Shown one piece after another: positions 1 through 5,640 of a DNA stretch of 6,056 nucleotides; within the stretch, counting starts at the first letter, position 1, and each line of letters opens with the position of its first letter. The stretch spans positions 1 through 6,056 of the forward strand of contig USTX01000044.1 in the NCBI GenBank assembly GCA_900557655.1. Reading direction: 5' to 3'. The stretch comes from an uncultured Eubacteriales bacterium (GTDB lineage Bacteria; Bacillota; Clostridia; Christensenellales; UBA1242). The translations under genes and the position numbers were made by a program. The notes below the pieces were generated by a model, which made no database searches, had not been told where the DNA came from, and worked only from the letters and a program-made list of their open reading frames with translations.

Positions 1-2
1 GC

Positions 3-80
3 AGTGGATATGTTGAGATCCCGATCTGCCGCTATGACAAAGCTGTCCTGGAGAGATACTCCAGGACAGCCGGGAGGTAA
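3..80 (+). CDS. Possible C-terminal end of an upstream unknown protein (partial)
   Basis: The third frame is open from the window edge to a TAA at 78-80 and gives 25 residues containing GYVEIPICRYDKAVLERYSR, which reads like a natural protein tail. The stop overlaps the GGGAGGT ribosome binding site of the next gene. The same arrangement occurs at 1346-1353, where the stop of one gene overlaps the Shine-Dalgarno site of the next, so it fits the packing style of this operon. The 12-bp hairpin at 42-70 would then lie inside coding sequence. The fragment is too short to assign a function. A 25-codon open frame can arise by chance, so this is a tentative call. Confidence 0.35.
   Translation, partial: SGYVEIPICRYDKAVLERYSRTAGR
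42..70 (+). repeat. Perfect 12-bp inverted repeat (hairpin) just before a ribosome binding site
   Basis: GCTGTCCTGGAG (42-53) pairs perfectly with CTCCAGGACAGC (59-70) around a 5-nt AGATA loop. The GGGAGGT ribosome binding site starts 2 nt later. No T-run follows, so this is not an intrinsic terminator. It may protect an mRNA 5' end after processing, or modulate initiation of the gene at 84. It matches in stem length and placement the hairpin at 1936-1963. It may also lie within the end of an upstream coding sequence. Confidence 0.8.
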
Positions 81-83
81 GGT

Positions 84-683
84 ATGGGAACAAATACAGA
101 TTTCACCGGCGCGATCCGCATCACACCCTGCGTTGAGGAGCCGCTGGCTACCAGACTCAAGCAATTCATGGACATTCGGCATATGAAGCGCAATGTGAAG
201 ACGCTCCATACGCTGTTTCCTGATCTGGAGGACCGAAAGCCTATGAGCCTGTTTGGCGACGGAGACTTCGGTGAGGAAGGCGCATTCTTCATTCCCGTGG
301 AGACGCCTGATCTCAATCGAAGACTTCATGAGGCCGGCCCATATCCGGAAGGACTCGACAATAAATTCAGCATGAATAAGCCGCCCAATCCGTGCCCGAG
401 CCTGTACTGTGACCTTGTCTTGCTCAACGATCCGAACAATGGCCGCTCCTATCTGGGATGGAATGAGGCTGAGAAGTCCTACTATATCACGGACTGGATC
501 GAGCTCATTGCCGGGTGGTTATCTGAACGAGGCTATCACCTCGATGGCAAGATGTTCGCTGTGGTCGAGGGCGGCATGTCCTACTACACGATCACGGTGG
601 ACGGGGCCAAGGTGACTTCGACGGAGTTCACGCCGGAAGCTACTTATGTCAGCGAGTTCAACGACTTGCTCTATGAAGATTGA
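84..683 (+). CDS. Hypothetical protein, accessory-element type (199 aa)
   Basis: I do not recognise this gene with certainty. The ATG at 84 follows GGGAGGT with 5-6 nt spacing, so the start is well supported. The protein looks soluble and acidic, with no signal peptide or membrane segment. The N-terminus (TDFTGAIRITPCVEEPLATR, residues 5-24) is followed by a basic stretch (residues 32-43). A central aromatic block around residues 123-138 (YLGWNEAEKSYYITDW) precedes a C-terminal part rich in beta-prone residues. From memory, the order F-x-G-x-I-x-I-x-P near the start, then W-x-x-x-E-K-x-Y and D-W later, resembles small uncharacterised families such as DUF6205. That is a loose recollection, not a database match. 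The stop TGA (681-683) lies 17 nt before the start chosen for the next gene, so the two are probably co-transcribed. Confidence 0.8.
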   Translation: MGTNTDFTGAIRITPCVEEPLATRLKQFMDIRHMKRNVKTLHTLFPDLEDRKPMSLFGDGDFGEEGAFFIPVETPDLNRRLHEAGPYPEGLDNKFSMNKPPNPCPSLYCDLVLLNDPNNGRSYLGWNEAEKSYYITDWIELIAGWLSERGYHLDGKMFAVVEGGMSYYTITVDGAKVTSTEFTPEATYVSEFNDLLYED

Positions 684-687
684 AAGT

Positions 688-693
688 GAGGGA
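688..693 (+). promoter_or_regulatory. Ribosome binding site deciding the GTG start at 701
   Basis: GAGGGA at 688-693 lies 7 nt before GTG at 701. The frame is also open upstream to a TTG at 680 that overlaps the previous stop as TTGA, but the bases before 680 contain no purine-rich Shine-Dalgarno match. The GTG is therefore the better start. Confidence 0.6.
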
Positions 694-700
694 TGTCCAA

Positions 701-1348
701 GTGGAAGACAACCGTATTCAGAATCAGATCGCAATCTACATGACCAATAAGAAACTGTGTGAGTTCACGGACAAGCTCAAGCCGGCACCGGTTGAGTACT
801 ACGCACACATGCACGCTCAGGGCGAGGAGCAGTCGGACGGGTTCCGGGCCTACTCCTGCATTGGCGTCGTGCTGCAGGATTACTCCAACGGTACTGGCGA
901 CAAGACCGTTCGTGTCACAGCGAATCTCTCCCCTGGATTTTTCCCCTTCGTTCTCAGTAGAATGCAGAACGATCTGGATCGCTTCGACTTCACGGAGGAT
1001 AAGATCTTCGGTGAGCCGGACGAGCATGGGCTGAGTACGGTGACAAAGCTCTCGGTCAAGCGTGCGTCGGTTGGAAACGATGGAAAGCCCAGAAATTATC
1101 CTTGGTGCGTCATCGTGGAAAACGGCCGCGCTGTCAAAGAGAAAACTGCGACGGGAGGCACCCATATCAAGTCGGGCACCTACAAAAAGCAGCGCTCTGT
1201 GTATGTCAACATCAACGATCTGGACTTCTTCAATCTTGTCTACCGCACGACACGATTCATTGAGTCGTGGGAGTTGACTTACGGCCCGAAGCTGATTCGC
1301 GACGCCAGAAAGCTGCTGAGTGAGCAGCGCGCGGCGGCGCAGCAGTAA
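701..1348 (+). CDS. Hypothetical protein, accessory-element type (215 aa)
   Basis: I do not recognise the family. The GTG start is chosen on its ribosome binding site; using TTG at 680 would add 7 residues. The product is soluble, with no signal peptide or transmembrane segment. Residues 44-100 alternate hydrophobic strands and charged turns (YSCIGVVLQDYSNGTGDKTV, residues 51-70). A basic, glycine-rich stretch at residues 141-165 is followed by a helical C-terminus (about residues 172-213) ending in an alanine/glutamine tail. The pattern of a beta-rich body with a helical, charged tail is compatible with a nucleic-acid-associated or regulatory role, but no catalytic motif is visible and I assign none. 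The stop TAA at 1346-1348 overlaps the Shine-Dalgarno of the next gene, which indicates translational coupling within one operon. Confidence 0.8.
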   Translation: MEDNRIQNQIAIYMTNKKLCEFTDKLKPAPVEYYAHMHAQGEEQSDGFRAYSCIGVVLQDYSNGTGDKTVRVTANLSPGFFPFVLSRMQNDLDRFDFTEDKIFGEPDEHGLSTVTKLSVKRASVGNDGKPRNYPWCVIVENGRAVKEKTATGGTHIKSGTYKKQRSVYVNINDLDFFNLVYRTTRFIESWELTYGPKLIRDARKLLSEQRAAAQQ

Positions 1349-1363
1349 GGAGGTGCAGTAGGC

Positions 1364-1918
1364 ATGAAACGGAATTGCGAGTTTATCGACCTTGGCGAGT
1401 TTGAGATGACTTCTCCAGTCATGCGTGTCAGCGACCCCTGTTACGAGCGTGATGTCTGGTGCTGTGGCACCGTTGACCATTGCAAACTCGGGACTTGGGA
1501 GGCAGGCGTCCTGAAGACGGATGAAGGCGAATGGGGCACACGCTGTGCCGTCCTTGCCGTCCGTCATAAGGATACTGGTCCAGATTTCAATGTGATCCGC
1601 TTAGGCAAAGTGCGCAAAGTGGCGTGCAAATGTGTCGAGCAGTCATTTGAGGTCGGCGTTGATTCCGGACAGGCAGGGTTCTTTGATGATGCGTTCTATC
1701 AGAACGATACGGTTTTTGAGGAACTGCCTGCACCGGGTTTCGCTATTGGTGATCTCTGGTATCGCCATGTGTGCGACATCACACTCAGCAAGATGTCAGC
1801 CGGCGTGTTGCCTTATGGTGCGGTCTCATCGTCCGGTTTCGGCGATGGCGGCTATACCTGCTATACACACGCTGATGAGAATGGGGTAATTGACTTTGCG
1901 TTCATTGTGTTTATTTGA
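1364..1918 (+). CDS. Hypothetical protein with DUF4241-like C-terminal motifs (184 aa)
   Basis: The ATG at 1364 is preceded by AAGGAGGT (1347-1353 region) with about 9-10 nt spacing. Two conserved-looking blocks stand out: VDSGQAGFFDD at residues 99-109 and SSSGFGDGGY at residues 155-164, followed by an acidic, hydrophobic end (GVIDFAFIVFI). From memory, this order of a V-D-x-G-x-A-x-F-x-D block followed by S-G-x-G-D-G-x-Y is typical of DUF4241-like proteins, whose function is unknown. The N-terminal half carries SDPCYERD (residues 23-30) and many cysteines (C5, C26, C33, C34, C40, C61, C88, C90), more than is usual for a small cytosolic protein, so metal binding or redox sensitivity is possible. 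There is no signal peptide. It ends the operon unless the next ORF, 68 nt downstream behind a hairpin, is co-transcribed. Confidence 0.8.
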   Translation: MKRNCEFIDLGEFEMTSPVMRVSDPCYERDVWCCGTVDHCKLGTWEAGVLKTDEGEWGTRCAVLAVRHKDTGPDFNVIRLGKVRKVACKCVEQSFEVGVDSGQAGFFDDAFYQNDTVFEELPAPGFAIGDLWYRHVCDITLSKMSAGVLPYGAVSSSGFGDGGYTCYTHADENGVIDFAFIVFI

Positions 1919-1935
1919 GGAAATAACCGTTTTTT

Positions 1936-1963
1936 GCAGGGGAGTGCTTCGGCACTCCCCTGC
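1936..1963 (+). repeat. Perfect 12-bp hairpin with UUCG tetraloop in the intergenic gap
   Basis: GCAGGGGAGTGC (1936-1947) pairs with GCACTCCCCTGC (1952-1963) around TTCG, which becomes a very stable UUCG loop in RNA. A run of six T precedes the stem (1930-1935), but none follows it. On the + strand this is therefore not a classical terminator, and on the - strand an A-run would follow. The AGGAGG ribosome binding site of the next ORF begins 7 nt after the stem. A role in mRNA end protection or processing between the two genes is plausible. Confidence 0.85.
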
Positions 1964-1986
1964 CCCGTAGAGGAGGTGCATAAGCC

Positions 1987-3585
1987 ATGATCTCAAATTG
2001 GGACTTTTCACTTGTTTTAGCCATCAGTGAACTGCTTGTTGAGCCACAGCAGCCAAGCAGTCTGCTGGATATCAAACTGCATGCTTTTCAGAAGGCCAAA
2101 GATCTGATGCTTCAGTATGAAAAGCGCGGCATCGCGGTGGACGTACCGCAGTGGATCCCCGAAAACTGCATCCAGTGCAACCAGTGCGCGTTCGTTTGCC
2201 CGCATGCGGCAATCCGCCCTGTGCTTCAACCCGCGGAAGTTCTTGAAAACGCTCCCGAAACCTTCGTTACGAAGGACGCGACGGGCTTTAAGGGCTTCAA
2301 ATACAGAATGCAGGTTTCCGCCCTTGACTGTACCGGTTGCGGAAGCTGCGCGAACGTTTGCCCCGCAAAGGTAAAAGCCCTTACCATGATCCCCTTGGAA
2401 GACGCTTTGAAGAACGGCGAAGACAAAAACTGGGATTACTCGGTCGATCTTCCCGACACCCCCGCGGACTTCAACGTCAACACCGTCAAAGGCAGCCAGT
2501 TCAAACAACCTTTGTTTGAGTTCTCGGGCGCATGTGCAGGCTGCGGCGAAACTCCTTATATCAAGGTCATCACCCAACTCTTCGGCGACAGAATGGTCAT
2601 CGCAAACGCAACGGGTTGCTCGTCAATCTACGGCGGAAGCGCGCCTACCTGCCCGTATTCGAAGAACAAGAAAGGTCACGGCCCCGCTTGGTCGAACAGC
2701 TTGTTTGAAGACAATGCCGAGTTTGGCCTTGGGATACACAAAGCCCGCAAAGAGGCACGCGCACAACTTGAAGAGGTCGTCAAAACTCTTATAAACAACA
2801 ATCTTGTAAGCGCAAAACTAAAACCTCTTCTTCTTTCGTGGCTAAATATGCCTAAAAAGAGCAACGACCTTGCAAAAGACATCGCGGCGCTTGCTGAAAC
2901 CGAGGGCCAAACCAACCCTAATCTTGGGCTACTGGTGGCACTTAAATCAAGCCTTGCTGACACCAACACGTGGATCGTCGGCGGCGATGGTTGGGCGTAT
3001 GACATCGGTTTTGGCGGCCTTGACCACGTTTTAAGTTCGGGCGAAAATGTTAAGGTCTTAGTGCTTGACACCGAGGTTTACAGCAACACGGGCGGCCAAG
3101 CAAGCAAGGCCACGCCAATGGGGTCGGTAGCCAAGTTTGCTGCAAGCGGTAAAGAAACACAAAAGAAAAACCTTGGCGCGATTGCTCAAAACTATCCAAA
3201 TTGTTACGTCGCGCAAGTGGCGCTAGGGGCAAATATGCCCGCCACCATTCAGGCGTTTATCGAGGCTAACGAACACGAGGGCCCCGCTATCATTATCGCG
3301 TATTGCCCATGCATAAATCACGGCACCGATATGAGCAAGTCAATTGACCAAGAAAAGCAGGCCGTTTTAAGCGGATACTTTAACATCTATCGCTTTAACC
3401 CAAACAAACCACAACCGCTTACCATTGACGCCCCTGCCCCAACATGTGCGTATACCGACTTTATTATGACGCAAAGCCGCTATTTCACGCTTTCTAAAAA
3501 GAACCCTGACCGCGCGCGTGACCTCTTTACTCGCGCCGAAAGTTACGCCAAAAAGCGCCTTATTAAACTCATAAATAATCAATAG
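1987..3585 (+). CDS. nifJ: Chimeric ORF: foreign N-terminus fused to the C-terminal half of pyruvate:ferredoxin oxidoreductase
   Basis: Residues from about 44 onward are the C-terminal part of a single-chain PFOR (pyruvate + CoA + oxidised ferredoxin to acetyl-CoA + CO2 + reduced ferredoxin; cytosolic). The conserved entry YEKRGIAVDVPQW (44-56) leads into two [4Fe-4S] motifs: C61/C64/C67/C71 and C115/C118/C121/C125. The thiamine-diphosphate domain carries CAGCGE (C183, C186), ATGC (C211) and YCPCINHG (C442), the four ligands of the proximal cluster. It also has GDGW (333-336) and the N-T-G-G-Q motif (367-371). The C-terminus looks complete. PFORs are usually near 1170-1190 residues, so roughly the first 660 (pyruvate-binding, CoA and gamma-type domains) are absent. 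Residues 1-43 (MISNWDFSLVLAISELLVEP...) are not PFOR and use the same type of start region as the gene at 1364. The product is unlikely to be an active PFOR. ATG at 1987 follows AGGAGG at 1971-1976. Confidence 0.85.
   Translation: MISNWDFSLVLAISELLVEPQQPSSLLDIKLHAFQKAKDLMLQYEKRGIAVDVPQWIPENCIQCNQCAFVCPHAAIRPVLQPAEVLENAPETFVTKDATGFKGFKYRMQVSALDCTGCGSCANVCPAKVKALTMIPLEDALKNGEDKNWDYSVDLPDTPADFNVNTVKGSQFKQPLFEFSGACAGCGETPYIKVITQLFGDRMVIANATGCSSIYGGSAPTCPYSKNKKGHGPAWSNSLFEDNAEFGLGIHKARKEARAQLEEVVKTLINNNLVSAKLKPLLLSWLNMPKKSNDLAKDIAALAETEGQTNPNLGLLVALKSSLADTNTWIVGGDGWAYDIGFGGLDHVLSSGENVKVLVLDTEVYSNTGGQASKATPMGSVAKFAASGKETQKKNLGAIAQNYPNCYVAQVALGANMPATIQAFIEANEHEGPAIIIAYCPCINHGTDMSKSIDQEKQAVLSGYFNIYRFNPNKPQPLTIDAPAPTCAYTDFIMTQSRYFTLSKKNPDRARDLFTRAESYAKKRLIKLINNQ
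2100..2125 (+). other. Probable junction between accessory DNA and the PFOR gene
   Basis: Protein similarity to PFOR begins abruptly near codon 44 (TAT at 2116). Upstream codons belong to an unrelated, helix-like N-terminus. The frame is preserved across the seam. No inverted repeat, transposon end or integrase-type core site is visible here, so the cause may be recombination or a misassembled contig. Confidence 0.65.
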
Positions 3586-3592
3586 TTATTAC

Positions 3593-3634
3593 GAGGAGCG
3601 CAAGCGACGTGCCAATCCCAGCCGCTTGATCCTC
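3593..3634. repeat. REP-like intergenic hairpin after PFOR
   Basis: GAGGA (3593-3597) pairs with TCCTC (3630-3634), and CAAGCG (3601-3606) pairs with CGCTTG (3623-3628). An asymmetric internal loop separates the two stems, and the apical loop is 16 nt. The unit around ACGAGGAGCGCAAGCGACGT followed by GCCAATCCC resembles, from memory, a short dispersed intergenic repeat common in Clostridia and gut metagenomes. Only one copy lies in this window, so dispersal cannot be shown here. It starts 7 nt after the PFOR stop. Confidence 0.5.
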
Positions 3635-3647
3635 ACGCATAAGCGTG
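3634..3647. repeat. Small 5-bp hairpin in the PFOR 3' region
   Basis: CACGC (3634-3638) and GCGTG (3643-3647) form a perfect 5-bp stem closed by an ATAA loop, followed by A-rich sequence. It directly abuts the larger hairpin before it. No T-run follows on the + strand, and on its own it is too short to assign a role. Confidence 0.4.
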
Positions 3648-3670
3648 CAAATCAAAAAAATCAACATCAA

Positions 3671-3701
3671 AAAAACCTTATTCGATATGAATAAGGTTTT
3701 T
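3671..3701. terminator. Bidirectional intrinsic terminator between convergent genes
   Basis: A 13-bp perfect stem (3671-3683 with 3689-3701; core ACCTTATTC / GAATAAGGT) closes a GATAT loop. On the + strand it ends in TTTTT and is followed by more T-rich sequence. On the - strand it is followed by a run of seven T then further T-tracts. It sits between the PFOR end (3585, +) and the small gene end (3738, -), so it can stop transcription arriving from both sides. Confidence 0.9.
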
Positions 3702-3737
3702 GTTTATTTGATTTTTATTTTTACGTAATTAACTAAA

Positions 3738-3971
3738 CTACATATCGCGCTCAACGGCGGCCTCAACCTTTCGCATTTGCGCCATTTTAAGCTTTTCTCT
3801 TCTGCGCTCAAGTGCTGGCTCACGCTCGGCAATTGCCCTGTCGCGCTTCTCGATAAAGTCGCTTAGTTTTTTATAACCCCTTCCACTTCCACAAAGCTCT
3901 TGTTTTATCTCAAAGTCCCTTCTGCGCGCAATTAACTCGTTTGCTTCTATCCAACTTTTTCTTACTTCCAT
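3738..3971 (-). CDS. Small charged helical protein of unknown function (77 aa)
   Basis: I do not recognise this protein. The frame is open back to a GTG at 4010, but the promoter at 4029-4001 places the likely transcript start near 3994, which excludes that codon. Of the two internal ATGs (3977 and 3971), 3971 sits 9 nt after a GGGGG Shine-Dalgarno-like run (3985-3981), while 3977 sits only 3 nt after it; 3971 is therefore preferred. The product begins MEVRKSWIEANEL and is almost wholly charged and helical, with two helical stretches (about residues 1-27 and 34-75) separated by CGSGRGY (27-33). The second is rich in Arg/Glu/Lys (AIAEREPALERRREKLKMAQ, 47-66) and could form a coiled coil. There are no membrane segments. 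It is a monocistronic gene with its own promoter and terminator. Low complexity leaves some doubt that it is truly coding. Confidence 0.6.
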   Translation of the reverse strand: MEVRKSWIEANELIARRRDFEIKQELCGSGRGYKKLSDFIEKRDRAIAEREPALERRREKLKMAQMRKVEAAVERDM

Positions 3972-4000
3972 TTGCATAAACCCCCAGTTGAATTTTGCAT

Positions 4001-4029
4001 ATATTAACACACTTTTTTAATCATTTCAA
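4001..4029 (-). promoter_or_regulatory. Sigma-A-type promoter for the small charged protein gene
   Basis: Read on the - strand, TTGAAA (4029-4024, five of six to the -35 consensus) and TAATAT (4006-4001, four of six to the -10 consensus) are separated by exactly 17 nt in an AT-rich setting. Transcription would start near 3994, leaving a leader of about 20 nt before the ATG at 3971. Confidence 0.6.
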
Positions 4030-4112
4030 CCCCTTTTTTAAAAATTTTTAAAATTATTTTTTTGTCTACGCAATTACGTTAAAGATTCATCAAAAATTAT
4101 TAAATTAAATTC

Positions 4113-4147
4113 AAAAAAATTAGAGCGCTTTACTAAAAAACGCCCTA
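4113..4147 (-). terminator. Intrinsic terminator of the patatin / metallo-hydrolase operon
   Basis: On the - strand TAGGGCG (4147-4141) pairs with CGCTCTA (4127-4121), and the stem continues inward through TTTT/AAAG to a TTAGT loop, giving about 11 bp with two G-U pairs. AATTTTTTT-type sequence follows, the T-run being 4119-4113. It lies about 86 nt past the stop of the gene ending at 4234. On the + strand the G-U pairs become mismatches, so it favours the - strand. The remaining AT-rich gap (3972-4233) shows only the promoter already listed. Confidence 0.8.
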
Positions 4148-4233
4148 TATTTTTTCGGTACATAATTCTTATACTAATATAAATATATTTATTGGTTTAA
4201 AGGCAACAAATTTGTATGATTAAGAAAGTATTA

Positions 4234-5640
4234 TTATTTATATTTGTCAACAATTTTTTGCGCCTTTTTAGTTGATTTTACGGCCGATTTCGCGGTTTTA
4301 ACAGCATTATTTTTATAAACGCGCGTCGTAAAGATTATTATGGTGCCAACGGCGAAAATTCCAAGCGCAATATACCACCAATAGATAACAAACGCGTCGC
4401 CCACTACCCCCGCGGTATACACCAACTGCCCGTCCGATAAAACCGCAAAAATTATCGTGTCATTAATATCGGTTCTAAGCGGCTCCGTCTGTTTTCGCGC
4501 CGTGCCTTGGGTTGAAACTTGCGCTTCCCACCTTTCCAAAAACGCCGCACTTGGGTGTTTATAACTGTTATTTTTGCCACAACTTACAACGGTATAACTC
4601 GGGTTTAAAAACGCCAAAAAATTAGCCGTGGAACTGGTAGAACTGCCATGGTGTCCCGCCTTATAAACGTCAACATTTTTAAACTTTTCAGCCACGTCGG
4701 TATTAGTTTTGTATTTATTTAAAAAGTCATTTTCAACCTGTTTTTCGGCATCTCCTGTGAAAACAAAACTCTTTTCTTTATACTCTAAAAGCATAATCGG
4801 GCTGGCGTTGTTTTTGCCCGTATAGTGTTTAACGGGTCTGCCAAGTGTTTGCGTTACGCCCGCAATAAAGTGTCCGCCCCCAAGGTCAGCGCTGTCGTCA
4901 ATAAGCGGCGCATAAAAGTTAATGCTAAACTCTTCGCTGGCGTTTCGGCTTGATATAACAAGCCCCTCGAAACTAACCGTTATTGTTGGCTTAACAACCG
5001 ATGTGTCTTCATTGGTCCACTCTTCGGTGGTGTATGCATTTTTGATAAAGTCGCGATAGGCCTGATTAATAGCCCGCCCCGTAAGCCAATTGTTTTCGTC
5101 TGTAAGTTCGCAATCGGTGTTAAAATACCCCGCCAAATCGTCTTCGGCGATAGCTGCTTTCGGCCAGTTTTTGTTGCTTATATACGTTGAGGTACACGCG
5201 ATTTGAAACGGCCTGAAAATGTTTTGAATTTCAAAATTCTTTAAGATTTCGGGCATGCCGCCGCTGTGGTCGTCATCACTGTGCGTTAAAATAAGATAGT
5301 TAATCTTCGCGCTTGGCACAACGCCCTTGATGTAGTTAACCAGATTGGCTGACAGCTTTTCGTCAGGCGTCCCCGCATCGATAAGCATCGTGGTGCCGTC
5401 GGGGAGTTCAATAAGCGTACTATCGCCCTGCCCCACGCTGATGTAGTGTATTTTAAGTTTGCCTTGATTGACTACTGACACGTCCGCACCGATAGACGCC
5501 GTATTGTCGCCAATTTTAAGCGCCTTTTCAATCGGCTTGCTAAAAATAATTGAAACACCGCAACAAACCGCCAAAATAAAAACAAGCAGACAGCGCGTCA
5601 GGAATGATTTTTTCTTCTTTTCGTTGTATTTATTCGCCAT
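4234..5640 (-). CDS. Membrane-anchored ComEC-type metallo-beta-lactamase-fold hydrolase (468 aa)
   Basis: This is a stand-alone hydrolase related to the C-terminal domain of ComEC/Rec2, without the competence channel domain. Motifs in order: VGQGDS (69-74), IDAG (87-90), THSDDDHSGG (119-128; the variant metal motif HxxxDH with H120, D124, H125), TGDAE (295-299, bridging Asp), AGHHGS (328-333) and KHPS (361-364). A lysine-rich start followed by a hydrophobic stretch (about 14-34) is an uncleaved anchor or signal peptide. A second hydrophobic segment (about 417-438) precedes a Lys/Ala-rich tail (444-468). By the positive-inside rule the catalytic domain would lie outside the membrane and the tail inside. 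Relatives are thought to act on phosphoesters or nucleic acid, but the substrate here is unknown. ATG 5640 has AAAGGA 9 nt upstream and overlaps the patatin gene by 43 nt. Confidence 0.9.
   Translation of the reverse strand: MANKYNEKKKKSFLTRCLLVFILAVCCGVSIIFSKPIEKALKIGDNTASIGADVSVVNQGKLKIHYISVGQGDSTLIELPDGTTMLIDAGTPDEKLSANLVNYIKGVVPSAKINYLILTHSDDDHSGGMPEILKNFEIQNIFRPFQIACTSTYISNKNWPKAAIAEDDLAGYFNTDCELTDENNWLTGRAINQAYRDFIKNAYTTEEWTNEDTSVVKPTITVSFEGLVISSRNASEEFSINFYAPLIDDSADLGGGHFIAGVTQTLGRPVKHYTGKNNASPIMLLEYKEKSFVFTGDAEKQVENDFLNKYKTNTDVAEKFKNVDVYKAGHHGSSTSSTANFLAFLNPSYTVVSCGKNNSYKHPSAAFLERWEAQVSTQGTARKQTEPLRTDINDTIIFAVLSDGQLVYTAGVVGDAFVIYWWYIALGIFAVGTIIIFTTRVYKNNAVKTAKSAVKSTKKAQKIVDKYK

Noticed and set aside
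4..186. + strand open frame beginning GTG GAT ATG
   Set aside because: It overlaps the well-started gene at 84 in another frame, has no ribosome binding site and gives an Arg/Ser-rich shadow-like product.
680..700. TTG 680 as the start of the second left-hand gene
   Set aside because: There is no purine-rich site at the right distance, while GTG 701 has GAGGGA 7 nt upstream.
671..1567. Long - strand open frame (about 298 codons) opposite the second and third left-hand genes
   Set aside because: It lies wholly antisense to two genes that have strong ribosome binding sites and operon packing. It lacks a good Shine-Dalgarno site, and its composition looks like a mirror of GC-rich codons.
1930..1966. 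The UUCG hairpin as an intrinsic terminator of the left operon
   Set aside because: The T-run precedes the stem instead of following it, and a ribosome binding site comes right after, so a classical terminator is not supported.
2017..2577. - strand open frame of 186 codons
   Set aside because: It is antisense to the seam and the ferredoxin domain of PFOR. The + strand carries unmistakable CxxCxxCxxxCP motifs, so this is a shadow.
3972..4010. GTG 4010 as the start of the small - strand protein
   Set aside because: It falls in the promoter, upstream of the expected transcript start near 3994, and would not be in the mRNA.
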